Below are positions 50,886-60,454 of a stretch of DNA of 64,000 nt, in pieces. The translations under genes and the position numbers were made by a program. The notes under the pieces were generated by a model. That model searched no databases and was not told where the DNA came from. It saw only the letters and a list, made by a program, of their open reading frames with translations. The DNA comes from an uncultured Eubacteriales bacterium (GTDB taxonomy: Bacteria; Bacillota; Clostridia; Oscillospirales; Oscillospiraceae): positions 62,001-126,000 of the forward strand of contig UQUO01000003.1 in assembly GCA_900544295.1 (NCBI GenBank), given 5' to 3'. Numbering within the stretch: position 1 is the first letter of the stretch; every line of letters starts with the position of its first letter.

Positions 50886-51605
50886 ATGTTCAAGAGACCT
50901 GAAAAGCAGGCCGAAAGGCCATATTGCGCCGCCGTGGTAGTCGCGGCGGGCAGCGGCACGCGAATGGGAGCGGATAAGCTCTTTATGCAGCTGGGCGGCT
51001 GCACGGTCATAGAGCGCACTCTCGCCGCGCTGGATGAGAGCGAGTGGATAGATGAGATAGTCGTCGCCACACAGAGCGAGAAGATCACCACCATAGCCGC
51101 ACTTGCACGGGAACGCGGAATACGAAAGCTAAAATGCGTAGTCGAGGGCGGCGCGGACAGGACAGCTTCTGCCTGGGCCGGGGTGCGCGAGTGCTCGGAG
51201 CGCGCGGAGCTTATCGCAATACACGACGCGGCGCGACCCCTCGTCACTGAGGAGATAATAGAGCGCGCGGTGCGCGCTGCGGCGGAGCGCGGCGCGGCAG
51301 CCCCTGCCATACACGTGAAGGACACAGTGCGCCAGGCCCGCGGCGGCAGGGTGCTCAGGACCCTGGAGCGGGACGAGCTCTATCTCATGCAGACGCCGCA
51401 GGTTTTCCGCGCGGAGCTAATACGCGCCGCGCTTGGCGACGCTGCCAGGCTCGGCATCTCGCTTACGGACGACTGTGCAGCCGTCATGCTCATGGACGCC
51501 GAGGTTTTCCTCGTCGAGGGTTCTGAGGAAAATCTGAAGCTCACGACCCCGGCGGATATTTACGCCGCCTCAGCAATAATAGATGCAAGGGGGGACTTCC
51601 TGTGA
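50886..51605 (+). CDS. ispD: 2-C-methyl-D-erythritol 4-phosphate cytidylyltransferase
   Basis: A 239-residue nucleotidyltransferase of the MEP pathway. The CTP-binding loop is [14 protein letters not shown] (about 19-32), and [13 protein letters not shown] and [11 protein letters not shown] are characteristic. It overlaps ispF by 4 bases; together with ispH 2.7 kb upstream, three MEP steps lie within 4 kb. Confidence 0.96.
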   Translation: MFKRPEKQAERPYCAAVVVAAGSGTRMGADKLFMQLGGCTVIERTLAALDESEWIDEIVVATQSEKITTIAALARERGIRKLKCVVEGGADRTASAWAGVRECSERAELIAIHDAARPLVTEEIIERAVRAAAERGAAAPAIHVKDTVRQARGGRVLRTLERDELYLMQTPQVFRAELIRAALGDAARLGISLTDDCAAVMLMDAEVFLVEGSEENLKLTTPADIYAASAIIDARGDFL

Positions 51606-52072
51606 GGATAGGAACGGGTTACGACGTCCACAGGCTCGTGGCGGGCCGGAAGCTGATACTCGGCGGAGTGGAGATACCCTATGAAAAGGGTCTGTTGGGA
51701 CACTCGGATGCGGACGTTTTGGTCCACGCCGTCATGGATGCCCTGTTGGGGGCGGCGGCACTGGGCGACATAGGCGGGCATTTCCCGGACAGCGACCCGC
51801 GTTATGAGGGCGCAGACAGCCTGGCCCTTTTGCGGGAGGTGTGCCGTATCCTGCGTGAGGCGGGCTTTGAACCAGGGAACGTGGATGCCACGATCGTCGC
51901 GCAGGCGCCGAAGCTGGCGCCGCACATCCCCGCCATGCGCCGTAACATCGCCGCAGCCATGGGTTTGGATACTTCCTGCGTCAGCGTCAAGGCCACAACG
52001 GAGGAGCGGCTCGGTTTCACCGGGGAGGGCCTGGGAATAGCCGCGCAGGCGGCCGCGCTCATAGATGGTTGA
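51602..52072 (+). CDS. ispF: 2-C-methyl-D-erythritol 2,4-cyclodiphosphate synthase
   Basis: A 156-residue MEP-pathway enzyme. The metal ligands are in GTGYDVHRL and [26 protein letters not shown], with [21 protein letters not shown] at the end. Start GTG, overlapping ispD. The following gap (76 bases) holds a small AGGCG/CGCCT hairpin and the next ribosome-binding site. Confidence 0.97.
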   Translation: MRIGTGYDVHRLVAGRKLILGGVEIPYEKGLLGHSDADVLVHAVMDALLGAAALGDIGGHFPDSDPRYEGADSLALLREVCRILREAGFEPGNVDATIVAQAPKLAPHIPAMRRNIAAAMGLDTSCVSVKATTEERLGFTGEGLGIAAQAAALIDG

Positions 52073-52148
52073 TGTCAAAAGGCTTCGTACCGCATAGAAT
52101 GAGTTGGAGGCGCGCAACGCCTTCATCCATTTGCGGGAGGAACCTTTT

Positions 52149-52400
52149 ATGAGATATATCATCATGTGCCGCTCCCAGACCTATGCGCAGCGGGCCTCGC
52201 GACTGCTCGAACGCTCGGGTATAACAGCGCCCATGTCCCGCGCGCCGCAGGGCCTTTCCGGTACCGGCTGCGCCTGGTGCGTGCGGGTGAACGAGGCGAG
52301 GTTCCAGCAGGCGCTGGGCGTCCTCCGGCGTTCGGGCGCAAGCTTCGGCAAGCTTTTCCGTGAGGAGGAGGACGGCAAGTATTCGGAGGTGGCGGGATGA
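52149..52400 (+). CDS. DUF3343 (putative Se/S carrier-like) protein
   Basis: An 83-residue protein with three cysteines, C7 in MCRSQ and C41/C44 in TGCAWCVRV. It belongs to DUF3343, a family suggested to carry sulfur or selenium. GGGAGGA precedes the ATG at 52149. It overlaps the start of a cysteine desulfurase by 4 bases, which supports a sulfur/selenium transfer pair, but no activity is established. Confidence 0.85.
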   Translation: MRYIIMCRSQTYAQRASRLLERSGITAPMSRAPQGLSGTGCAWCVRVNEARFQQALGVLRRSGASFGKLFREEEDGKYSEVAG

Positions 52401-53527
52401 TTTACCTCGACAGCGCCGCCACCAGTCTGTTAAAGCCGCGGAGCGTTCCCGCGGCGGTGCTGGGAGCCGTGCGGAGCATGGCAAGCCCAGGCAGGGGCGG
52501 GCACAAGCCCGCGCTGCTGGCTGCCGAAACTGCTTATGACTGCCGCTGCCTGCTGGCCGAGCTGTTTTCTGCCCCCGGGCCTGAGAACGTAGTGTTTACG
52601 ATGAACGCCACCCACGCGCTGAACATAGCCCTGTCCAGCCTGGTTTCAAAGGGCGACAGGGTGGTTGTCTCCGGCTGGGAGCATAACGCCGTGACCCGTC
52701 CCCTTCATATGCTGGGCGCGGAGATAGACGTTGCGCGCGCCCCGCTTTTCGACACCGCGGCGACGCTGGAGGCCTTCCGGCGGCGCATACCCGGTGCAAA
52801 GGCCGTCGTGTGTACGCATGTTTCAAATGTCTTCGGCTTCGTCCTGCCGGTGTACGACATCGCGCGGCTGTGCAGGGAGGCGGGCGTGCCGTTCGTGCTG
52901 GACGCCTCGCAGTCCGCAGGCGTGCTGGACGTGGATATGTCCCGCCTGGGCGCAGAGTTTATAGCCATGCCGGGCCACAAGGGCCTGCTCGGCCCTCAGG
53001 GGACGGGCGTTCTGCTCTGCCGGGAGGGCGCGAAGCCGCTCATGGCCGGCGGAACCGGTTCGGAGAGCCGGAGCCAGACAATGCCGGACTTTCTGCCTGA
53101 TATGCTTGAGGCCGGGACGCACAATATACCCGGCATAGCGGGACTCATGGCCGGCGCGGAGTTCGTCCGGACCAGGGGCGTGGAGAGCATAGGCGCGCAC
53201 GAGCGCGGGCTGCTGCAAAGGCTCGCCAGGGCGCTGGAGTCCGTGCCGGAGCTTGAGGTATTTGCCTCGAAGGAGCCGAGCGCCCAGTCCGGAGTGCTTT
53301 CTGTACGTCACCCGCGCATAGGCAGCGAGGAGCTGGGGGCGGAACTGGGACGCCGGGGCGTCTGCGTCCGCGCCGGCCTGCACTGCGCGCCTCTGGCTCA
53401 CGAGAGCGCCGGGACCATCGAGAACGGTACGGTCAGATTGAGTTTTTCGCCCTTCAACAGCTCTGCGGACGCGGACAGGGCGGCAGCCCAGCTCAGAGCA
53501 TCGGTCAAATCGTTGCTGGACGATTAA
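52397..53527 (+). CDS. Aminotransferase class V, cysteine desulfurase-like
   Basis: A 376-residue fold-type I PLP enzyme. The PLP lysine is in MPGHKGLLGPQGTG and the persulfide cysteine in RAGLHCAPLAH, both typical of the group II NifS/SufS-like desulfurases or selenocysteine lyases. N-terminal IYLDSAATSLLKP is standard. It is coupled to the DUF3343 gene. No isc/suf scaffold genes are adjacent, so a role other than general Fe-S assembly, such as selenium or tRNA sulfur supply, is possible. Confidence 0.9.
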   Translation: MIYLDSAATSLLKPRSVPAAVLGAVRSMASPGRGGHKPALLAAETAYDCRCLLAELFSAPGPENVVFTMNATHALNIALSSLVSKGDRVVVSGWEHNAVTRPLHMLGAEIDVARAPLFDTAATLEAFRRRIPGAKAVVCTHVSNVFGFVLPVYDIARLCREAGVPFVLDASQSAGVLDVDMSRLGAEFIAMPGHKGLLGPQGTGVLLCREGAKPLMAGGTGSESRSQTMPDFLPDMLEAGTHNIPGIAGLMAGAEFVRTRGVESIGAHERGLLQRLARALESVPELEVFASKEPSAQSGVLSVRHPRIGSEELGAELGRRGVCVRAGLHCAPLAHESAGTIENGTVRLSFSPFNSSADADRAAAQLRASVKSLLDD

Positions 53528-53533
53528 ATTGAG

Positions 53534-53562
53534 TTGCTATTTGCATTTGGTTATTATATAAT
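53534..53562 (+). promoter_or_regulatory. Promoter of cdaA-cdaR
   Basis: The -35 TTGCTA (53534-53539), a 17-base spacer and a perfect -10 TATAAT (53557-53562). Confidence 0.8.
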
Positions 53563-53580
53563 ATTATGACAAATCGCCGC

Positions 53581-53599
53581 GCCCCGGCCCAGCCGGGGC
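53581..53599 (+). other. Hairpin near the 5' end of the cdaA transcript
   Basis: GCCCCGGC/GCCGGGGC with a CCA loop, starting about 12 bases after the predicted start site of transcription. No T-tract, so a 5' stabilising hairpin is more likely than a terminator. Confidence 0.55.
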
Positions 53600-53628
53600 C
53601 GCACCAATGATTTTGTGGGGACAGGCTT

Positions 53629-54501
53629 ATGGGACAATTAGCTGATATAATTTCCAACGCCATAAACTACATGAAGACCGCGCAGGTCTCGGATATCATC
53701 GATATCATCCTTGTCGCCGTGCTCATATACGTCGCCATAGGGCTCATCCGCCGCACCAACACCACGCGGCTGGCCCGGGGCATAGTGTTTATCATCCTGG
53801 CCCTCTGGCTCTCTGACCTCTTGAAGTTCCGGATGATAAATTCTCTGCTCAAGACGACTGTGGAGCTCGGTTTTATCGCGCTGGTCATCATCTTCCAGCC
53901 GGAGCTGCGCCGCCTGTTGGAGAGGATGGGCAGCGGGCGCTTCGTGTATTTCTTCGGGGGTAGCTCCGCGCCGCTGACACTGGATACGGTCGTCACGCAG
54001 ACAGTGCTGGCCTGCGCCTCTATGTCCGATTCGCGCACCGGCGCGCTCATAGTCTTTGAACGGGCCATAAGCCTGAACGAGCAGATGAGCACCGGCACGA
54101 TCGTGAACGCGGACGTGACGAGCGAGCTGCTGCGCAACATCTTCTTTGTCAAGGCTCCGCTTCACGACGGCGCGGCAATAATCAGGGAGGACAGGCTTGC
54201 CGCAGCGGGCTGCATGCTCCCGCTCTCGCAGAATGCCAGCCTGAGCAGCGACCTCGGCATGAGGCACCGCGCGGGCATCGGCATGAGCGAGCACTCGGAC
54301 GCCGTGGTCGTCATCGTCTCGGAGGAGACGGGTTCCATCTCCGTTGCCATGGACGGCATGCTCAAGCGCCACCTCACCCCTGAAATGCTGGAGAAGATAC
54401 TCAGAACGGAGCTGCTGCCGGATACCGAGGGCGAGCAGAAGCGTGGCCTCGCCGGTTTTGTCGCTTCGCTCAAGTCCATTAGGGTGAAGAAAAATGACTA
54501 A
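53629..54501 (+). CDS. cdaA: Diadenylate cyclase CdaA
   Basis: A 290-residue c-di-AMP synthase. Three N-terminal membrane segments (about 20-90) precede the DAC domain, which contains LHDGAAIIREDRLAAAGC and RHRAGIGMSE. CdaA condenses two ATP to c-di-AMP, which controls potassium and osmolyte transport. It overlaps cdaR by 8 bases. The glmM gene that usually completes this operon lies elsewhere in this window (14470). Confidence 0.97.
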   Translation: MGQLADIISNAINYMKTAQVSDIIDIILVAVLIYVAIGLIRRTNTTRLARGIVFIILALWLSDLLKFRMINSLLKTTVELGFIALVIIFQPELRRLLERMGSGRFVYFFGGSSAPLTLDTVVTQTVLACASMSDSRTGALIVFERAISLNEQMSTGTIVNADVTSELLRNIFFVKAPLHDGAAIIREDRLAAAGCMLPLSQNASLSSDLGMRHRAGIGMSEHSDAVVVIVSEETGSISVAMDGMLKRHLTPEMLEKILRTELLPDTEGEQKRGLAGFVASLKSIRVKKND

Positions 54502-55738
54502 GAAAAAAAGCAAGCTGTTTGACAGCAGGATTCTCTGGGCGATAGCCTCCATAGTCGCGTCACTGTTCATATGGGTCTATATAACCGGCACTCAGGAGGA
54601 GTCCATTGAAAAGACCTTCAACAACGTCGAGGTCCAGTTCATTGGGGAGGACACGCTCCAGGCCTCGCGCGGCTATGTAATAAACAACATCAGCGCCGAG
54701 ACCGTCTCTGTGAAGATAAGCGGCACACGGCGGAATATCGGCTCCCTCTCGGCATCAGACGTCAAGGCCACGATAGACGTCTCGCTCATTAGCACGACTG
54801 GGACGATAACCCAGTACTACACACTGACCTTCCCGGACTCCGTTGACCCGGACGCTGTCAGCTTGGTCTCAAGCAACCCCAGCGTCATCAGTTTCAACGT
54901 CACAAGGATGTCCAGTAAGGAAGTCCCGGTCGAGGTCCAGTGGGAAGGCAGTACGGCCGAGGGCTATATTGCGGAGGATGTGGAGTTTGAGCCGAGCGTC
55001 GTCACCATCAGTGGCCCCGAGTCCGAGCTTGAGAACATCGAATACGTCTACGCCGTCATGGGCGGGGACGAGCTTACCATGACCCGCACCGCCGAGGTCC
55101 CCTTCGTGCTCATGGACAAGGACGACAAGGAGCTGGATTCCAGCGGCCTTGAGTTCGACGTGGACACCATCTCGGTCACAATACCCATCAGCATGATGAA
55201 GGAAGTCCCGCTCTACGTCCAGTGCAGCTACGGCGCGGGCGCAACGGAGGAAAACACCTTCATCAAAATCGAGCCGAGCACCATCACCATCTCCGGCGAC
55301 ACCTCCGTCGTCAGCAGCATAAACCGCATCGACGTCGCCACCATAGACCTCACGGACTTCGCCCTCACGCTTCAGGACACCTACGCTATCCCGATCCCGA
55401 ACGACGTCGAGAACGTCACGGGCATAACGGAGGCCAAGGTCACCATCGAGATCCAGGGCGTCTCCACAAAACAGGTCACGGCCACGAACTTCAGCTATAC
55501 GGGCCTGCCGGACAGGTACTCCGTGGAGGAGATAATCACCCAGAGCCTTGAGGTCAAGGTCCGAGGAACGCAGGAGGTGCTCGACCAGATCCAGTCCTCG
55601 AACATCCGCGTGGTGGCCGATTTGTCCGAGATATCCCAGACAGGCATCATGTACGTTCCGGTCCGGGTCATCGTGGACGGGTTCACAGACGCGGGCGCCG
55701 TGGGCGACTATATGATAGCCATCAAAATTCGCAGTTAG
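54494..55738 (+). CDS. cdaR: CdaR (YbbR-like domain protein)
   Basis: A 414-residue regulator of CdaA. One N-terminal membrane segment (about 12-30, ILWAIASIVASLFIWVYITG) anchors an extracellular part made of several YbbR-like beta repeats of about 80 residues, each with a VKISG- or VTISG-type turn. It modulates cyclase activity through the membrane. Its coupling to cdaA is typical of Firmicutes. Confidence 0.93.
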   Translation: MTKKKSKLFDSRILWAIASIVASLFIWVYITGTQEESIEKTFNNVEVQFIGEDTLQASRGYVINNISAETVSVKISGTRRNIGSLSASDVKATIDVSLISTTGTITQYYTLTFPDSVDPDAVSLVSSNPSVISFNVTRMSSKEVPVEVQWEGSTAEGYIAEDVEFEPSVVTISGPESELENIEYVYAVMGGDELTMTRTAEVPFVLMDKDDKELDSSGLEFDVDTISVTIPISMMKEVPLYVQCSYGAGATEENTFIKIEPSTITISGDTSVVSSINRIDVATIDLTDFALTLQDTYAIPIPNDVENVTGITEAKVTIEIQGVSTKQVTATNFSYTGLPDRYSVEEIITQSLEVKVRGTQEVLDQIQSSNIRVVADLSEISQTGIMYVPVRVIVDGFTDAGAVGDYMIAIKIRS

Positions 55739-55749
55739 GGGGCGTCCGC

Positions 55750-56175
55750 TTGACGCAGTATGCAATAGTCAAAAAAATCCTCAGCCCTGAAAAGGCGGAG
55801 GTTGAGGTGCTCCGCGGCACCGCCTGCGGGGACGACTGCGGCAGCTGTGAGGTCTGCCACTACGCCTCCAAGATACGTGTCGAGGCCCGCAACCCGATAG
55901 GCGCGCAGCGGGGGGACAAGGTCGAGATAAGCACCCAGACCTCCCGCGTGCTTAGCGCCGCCGTGCTCGTCTACGTTGTACCCTTCGTGCTGTTTTTCAT
56001 CGGCTACGCAATTGCGGCGTCCCTGAAGCTGAGCGAGGGTTACTCGATGCTCATGAGTTTTGCGTTCTTCGCCGTCGGCTTCGTGGTTATCGCCCTCGTG
56101 GGCAGGCGGCACAAGAAGAACCCGATAACCTACGAGATAACAAATATCATCGGATGCGGGGCGGAAAGCGTATGA
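55750..56175 (+). CDS. RseC/MucC-type membrane protein
   Basis: A 141-residue protein with a cysteine-rich N-terminal domain (ACGDDCGSCEVC, about 25-36) and two membrane helices (about 76-96 and 100-120). RseC relatives are linked to SoxR reduction and Rnf electron transport complexes. Start TTG, with AGGGGG about 8 bases upstream. It overlaps the yicC start by 4 bases. No rnf genes are in the window. Confidence 0.86.
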   Translation: MTQYAIVKKILSPEKAEVEVLRGTACGDDCGSCEVCHYASKIRVEARNPIGAQRGDKVEISTQTSRVLSAAVLVYVVPFVLFFIGYAIAASLKLSEGYSMLMSFAFFAVGFVVIALVGRRHKKNPITYEITNIIGCGAESV

Positions 56176-57050
56176 TAAAGAGCATGACCGGCTACGGCGG
56201 CGCCAAAGGCAGCGCCGAGGGCCTTTCCCTGAGCATAGAGCTCAAGAGCGTGAACAACCGCTATCTGGACGTCTCCGTGAAGCTCCCGCGCAGCTTCCTC
56301 TTCGCGGAGGAGCTCATAAAAGCCGCCGTCGGCCGGCATATCAGCCGCGGCAAGGTGGACGTTTTCGTCTCGGTGGACAGCTCGGCCTCGGATGATATGG
56401 TCGTCCGAGTGAATGAGCCGCTGCTGCGCGGCTATATGGACGCCCTGGGCGCCGTGGCTGAGAAATACGGTCTTGAAAACGACATGACGCTCATGAGCGT
56501 CTGCCGGCTGCCCGAGGTCCTGAGCACGGACAGGCGGGAGCTGGACAACAGCGCCCTGGCCGAGGGGCTCTCCGCCATTCTGGAGCAGGCCCTGGAGGAG
56601 TACGACGCCATGCGCCTGCGCGAGGGCGAAAAGCTCCGGGACGACGTGCTCTCGCGGCTGGATGAGATCTCCCGTCTCACCGGCATCGTTGAAGAGGCCT
56701 CGCCCGTGACCGTCGCGGAGTACCGCGCGCGGCTGGAGCAGAAGCTCCGCGAGGTGCTCGGCTCCGCGAACATTGACGAGAGCCGCATCCTGACCGAGGC
56801 CGCCATTTTCGCGGACAAGGTAGCTGTGGACGAGGAGACCGTCCGCTTGCGCAGTCACGTATCGCAGCTGCGAGGCCTGGCCGAGGGCGACTCGCCCGCG
56901 GGCCGGAAGATGGACTTCCTCATCCAGGAGCTCAACCGCGAGGCGAACACGATAGGCTCCAAGTGCCAGAACGCGGACATAGCCCACGTGGTCGTGGACC
57001 TCAAGGCCGAGATAGAAAAGATACGCGAGCAGATACAGAACGTGGAGTGA
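56172..57050 (+). CDS. yicC: YicC/YloC family endoribonuclease
   Basis: A 292-residue protein beginning MIKSMTGYG, the universal YicC signature, followed by [17 protein letters not shown] and ending with [21 protein letters not shown]. YicC/YloC proteins are now regarded as endoribonucleases. The order yicC-remA-gmk-rpoZ-priA-def-fmt-rsmB-rlmN is conserved in Firmicutes and intact here. Confidence 0.95.
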   Translation: MIKSMTGYGGAKGSAEGLSLSIELKSVNNRYLDVSVKLPRSFLFAEELIKAAVGRHISRGKVDVFVSVDSSASDDMVVRVNEPLLRGYMDALGAVAEKYGLENDMTLMSVCRLPEVLSTDRRELDNSALAEGLSAILEQALEEYDAMRLREGEKLRDDVLSRLDEISRLTGIVEEASPVTVAEYRARLEQKLREVLGSANIDESRILTEAAIFADKVAVDEETVRLRSHVSQLRGLAEGDSPAGRKMDFLIQELNREANTIGSKCQNADIAHVVVDLKAEIEKIREQIQNVE

Positions 57051-57054
57051 GGAT

Positions 57055-57321
57055 ATGAAGCTCATAAACATTGGCTTCGGCAGCCTCATAGCGGCGGAAC
57101 GGCTCATCTCCGTCCTGTCGCCGGACTCCGCGCCGATAAAACGCATGATACAGGACTCACGCGAGCGCGGCCTGCTCGTGGACGCGAGCTACGGGCGCAA
57201 GACCAAGTCTGTGCTGGTGACGGACGGGGGCTACCTCTTCCTCTCGGCGCTGACGCCGGAGACCGTGGCGGCCAGGGCTGGCAGCCCCATCGAACAGGAA
57301 GGCGGGGAAGAGGATGAATAA
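57055..57321 (+). CDS. remA: RemA family (DUF370) regulator
   Basis: An 88-residue DUF370 protein: [21 protein letters not shown] and [21 protein letters not shown]. In Bacillus RemA is a DNA-binding activator of matrix and osmoprotection genes. It lies between yicC and gmk as usual and overlaps gmk by 8 bases. Confidence 0.93.
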   Translation: MKLINIGFGSLIAAERLISVLSPDSAPIKRMIQDSRERGLLVDASYGRKTKSVLVTDGGYLFLSALTPETVAARAGSPIEQEGGEEDE

Positions 57322-57928
57322 CGCAGAAAAGGGCAAGCTCCTTGTGATATCAGGGCCTTCCGGCGCGGGCAAGAGCACGGTTATCGGCAAGCTCATGGAG
57401 CTGCGCGAGGACGTATGCTTCTCCGTCTCGGTTACGACCCGCCCTGCGAGACCGAACGAGGAGGACGGGAAGGACTATTTCTTCGTAACGCCCCAGCGTT
57501 TTCAGGAGCTGGCCGAGGGAGGCTTCCTGCTGGAGCACGCGGAGTACGTCGGCAACCGCTACGGCACGCCGCGCGGCTATGTCGAGAGCCGCCTGCTGGA
57601 GGGCAAGAGCGTCGTGCTGGATATCGAGGTCCAGGGCGCTGCCCAGGTGCAGCGCAACTGCCCGGACGCCGTGACGGTGTTCATACTCCCACCCTCGGGC
57701 GAGGAGCTGGAGCGCCGCCTGAGGCACCGGAACACGGATACGGATGAAAAAATACGCGAGCGGCTGCTCCAGGCCAAGCGCGAATGTGCGGAAGCCGGCA
57801 GATACGGCTATATCGTCGTGAACGATGACCCGGACAAGGCCGCCAGAGAACTTGACGCCATAATCACCGCCGAAAAATGCAAAATGGCGGACAGAATAAA
57901 ACTTGTTACAGAGGTGCTTATATCATGA
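57314..57928 (+). CDS. gmk: Guanylate kinase
   Basis: A 204-residue GMP kinase with the P-loop [32 protein letters not shown] (GMP binding) and [11 protein letters not shown]. It regenerates GDP from GMP. Overlaps remA before it and rpoZ after it. Confidence 0.97.
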   Translation: MNNAEKGKLLVISGPSGAGKSTVIGKLMELREDVCFSVSVTTRPARPNEEDGKDYFFVTPQRFQELAEGGFLLEHAEYVGNRYGTPRGYVESRLLEGKSVVLDIEVQGAAQVQRNCPDAVTVFILPPSGEELERRLRHRNTDTDEKIRERLLQAKRECAEAGRYGYIVVNDDPDKAARELDAIITAEKCKMADRIKLVTEVLIS

Positions 57929-58143
57929 TGCTCTATCCCCCCATGTCGGAGCTGGTCAGCAAGGTCGGGAGCCGCTACCTGCTTGTAAATCTCGTCGCCC
58001 GCCGCGCGCGGGATATCTCGCAGAAGGCCGAGGAGGAAGGCGAGCGCCTGGACAGGAAGCCCATCTCCACGGCGATCGACGAGGTCTATACCGGCAAACT
58101 GACGATAACCAGCCAGGGTACGGAGAACGAAGAAATAGAGTAA
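57925..58143 (+). CDS. rpoZ: DNA-directed RNA polymerase subunit omega
   Basis: A 72-residue omega subunit (71 if the second ATG, 57928, is used). It begins [28 protein letters not shown] and continues KPISTAIDEV, the conserved omega segments that support assembly of the beta' subunit. Overlaps the gmk stop by 4 bases with GAGGTG upstream. Confidence 0.94.
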   Translation: MMLYPPMSELVSKVGSRYLLVNLVARRARDISQKAEEEGERLDRKPISTAIDEVYTGKLTITSQGTENEEIE

Positions 58144-58152
58144 AAGAGCGAA

Positions 58153-58171
58153 GGCGGGGCATTGCCCCGCC
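58153..58171 (+). terminator. Hairpin between rpoZ and priA, possible weak terminator
   Basis: GGCGGGGC/GCCCCGCC with loop ATT, followed by CGGCCTCTTTT. The T-tract is short and offset, so readthrough into priA is expected. Confidence 0.45.
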
Positions 58172-58194
58172 CGGCCTCTTTTGGGAGGTAAGCC

Positions 58195-60444
58195 ATGCCG
58201 GACGTCACAATAGCAAAGGTCGCCGTGTCCGGCATCCCGTTCCGCCTGGACAGGCCATATGACTACGCCATCCCGGCGGAGCTGGCGGAGAGCGTCGCGC
58301 CCGGCGTCCGTGTCGAGGTGCCGTTTACCCGCGCAAACCGCCGGACGGAGGGCATCGTCCTGGCCCTGGCTCCGGTGAGCGCCTTTGAAAAGCTCAAACC
58401 CATAGACCGGGTCCTGGACGAGGCGCCGATACTCACCCCCGCGCAGATAAAGCTGGCGCTCTGGATGCGCGAGCGCTTTTTCTGCACGGTGTACGAGGCC
58501 GTGAAGGCCATGCTCCCCGCGGGGCTGTGGTTCAAAAACGGCAAGCGCCGCGTGAGCGACAAGTACGTTACCATGGCCGCCCTCTCGGTCCCCACCGAGG
58601 TCGCCGCAGAGGCGGCGGAGCAGAAGCGCCGCCGCGCGCCCCAGCAGGCGGAGCTGCTGCGCACGCTCTGCGCCATTGGCCGGGCGGCCCTGCCCGATCT
58701 GCGTGAGTTCACGGGCGCCTCGCTGCAATCCGTCCGCGCCCTGCGGGACGCGGGCTTCATAAGCCTGGAGGACGTGCCTGTCTACCGCCGCCCGGAGACG
58801 CCTGCGGGCGAGCGCGCGCCCTTGCCGGAGCTGAACGCTGCGCAGACGGCGGCCTTCAAGGGCATATTGCGCCGTGCAGACGGCAAAAACGCCGCCGGTG
58901 CTCTGCTGTTCGGCGTGACCGGCAGCGGCAAGACCACGATCTATATACGTCTCATCGCGGAAATGCGCGCCCGGGGGCGGACGGCCCTGCTGCTCGTGCC
59001 GGAGATCGCGCTGACGCCTCAGATGCTGAGGACCTTCTCCTCGCACTTCGGGGACGATATCGCCGTGCTGCACTCAAGCCTCTCGGCGGGCGAGCGCCTG
59101 GACGAGTGGCGGAGGATAAAAAACAGCGAGGCCGGCGTCGTCATCGGCACGCGCAGCGCCGTGTTCGCGCCCGCGGAGAAGCTGGGCATCGTCATCATCG
59201 ACGAAGAGCAGGAGGACAGCTATAAGTCCGAGAACGCCCCGCGCTATCACGCGCGCGACGTCGCCAAGTTCCGCTGTGCTCAGGACAAGGCGCTGCTGCT
59301 GCTCGGCTCCGCGACGCCGGACGTCGAGAGCCGGTATCACGCTGAGGCGGGGGATTACGCCTTCTTCACCCTGCCGGGCCGCTTCAATGAGCGGGCCATG
59401 CCCACGGTCGAGATCGTTGACATGAAGCGCGAGCTTCGCCGCGGCAACGGCGGCAGCGTGAGCGAGCGCCTGCGCGAAGAGCTGGCCGCGAATATAGAGC
59501 GCGGGGAGCAGAGTATCCTGTTTCTGAACCGCCGGGGCGCGAACAAGCTCATAACCTGCGTGGACTGCGGTTTTACCTACAGCTGCCCCAACTGCAGCGT
59601 CAGCCTGACCTACCACAGCTTCAACCGCCGCCTCATGTGCCACCACTGCGGCCACAGCCAGCGTCTGGACGAGCGCTGCCCCGAGTGCGGAGGCACGCTC
59701 AAATACGTCGGCGCCGGTACGCAGAAGCTGGAGCAGGAGCTTGGAGAGCTCTTCCCGGGCGTCGGCGTGCTCCGCATGGATACGGACACCGTAGCCCCCG
59801 CCGGCGGCCACGACGTGCTGCTGGAGCGCTTTCGAACAGAGGGCATACCCATCATGGTAGGCACGCAGATGGTCACAAAGGGGCTGAACTTTGAAAACGT
59901 CACGCTCGTCGGCGTTATATCCGCCGACCAGAGCCTTTACGCAGGCGATTACCGCTCGACAGAGCGCACATTTTCGCTTATAACCCAGGTGGTGGGCCGC
60001 TCCGGGCGATTTGAGAAGCCCGGCAGGGCCATAATCCAGACCTTTTCGCCGGAAAACGAGACTATACGCCAGGCTGCGAGCCAGGATTACGAGAGCTTTT
60101 ACGCCGCGGAGATAGCCATCCGCCGCCTCCAGGCCCTGCCGCCATTCACGGAGCTTTTGTGCGTCACCATGTCCGGCGCGGATGAGAGCCTGGTGCTCGG
60201 CTGCGCGGCAAAGGCTAAAGCAGAGCTGGAAGCCTCAACGCGCGGGCAGGCTGGCGTGAGGGTCCTGGGTCCCGCGCCGCTCTCGGTGCTCCGGGTGAAC
60301 AACAATTATCGCTACCGCGTGACGCTTTGCGCCCCGCCGGGCCGCGGCATGCGCCGTCTCGTGGCGGACGTCGTGGCGCGGTATTCTGAAGATAAACAGT
60401 TTCGGGGCGTGTCCGTCTATGCGGACACGAATCCCTCGGATTAG
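58195..60444 (+). CDS. priA: Primosomal protein N' (replication restart helicase)
   Basis: A 749-residue superfamily 2 helicase. The N-terminal 3'-end-binding domain is about 1-110. Walker A is GVTGSGKTTIY, Walker B is IIDEEQ, and the inserted zinc-binding region has paired cysteines (CVDCGFTYSCPNCSV; CHHCGHSQRLDERCPEC). Helicase motifs V/VI (GTQMVTKGLNF, QVVGRSGR) are present. PriA reloads the replisome at stalled forks. Confidence 0.97.
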   Translation: MPDVTIAKVAVSGIPFRLDRPYDYAIPAELAESVAPGVRVEVPFTRANRRTEGIVLALAPVSAFEKLKPIDRVLDEAPILTPAQIKLALWMRERFFCTVYEAVKAMLPAGLWFKNGKRRVSDKYVTMAALSVPTEVAAEAAEQKRRRAPQQAELLRTLCAIGRAALPDLREFTGASLQSVRALRDAGFISLEDVPVYRRPETPAGERAPLPELNAAQTAAFKGILRRADGKNAAGALLFGVTGSGKTTIYIRLIAEMRARGRTALLLVPEIALTPQMLRTFSSHFGDDIAVLHSSLSAGERLDEWRRIKNSEAGVVIGTRSAVFAPAEKLGIVIIDEEQEDSYKSENAPRYHARDVAKFRCAQDKALLLLGSATPDVESRYHAEAGDYAFFTLPGRFNERAMPTVEIVDMKRELRRGNGGSVSERLREELAANIERGEQSILFLNRRGANKLITCVDCGFTYSCPNCSVSLTYHSFNRRLMCHHCGHSQRLDERCPECGGTLKYVGAGTQKLEQELGELFPGVGVLRMDTDTVAPAGGHDVLLERFRTEGIPIMVGTQMVTKGLNFENVTLVGVISADQSLYAGDYRSTERTFSLITQVVGRSGRFEKPGRAIIQTFSPENETIRQAASQDYESFYAAEIAIRRLQALPPFTELLCVTMSGADESLVLGCAAKAKAELEASTRGQAGVRVLGPAPLSVLRVNNNYRYRVTLCAPPGRGMRRLVADVVARYSEDKQFRGVSVYADTNPSD

Positions 60445-60454
60445 GAGGATATGA

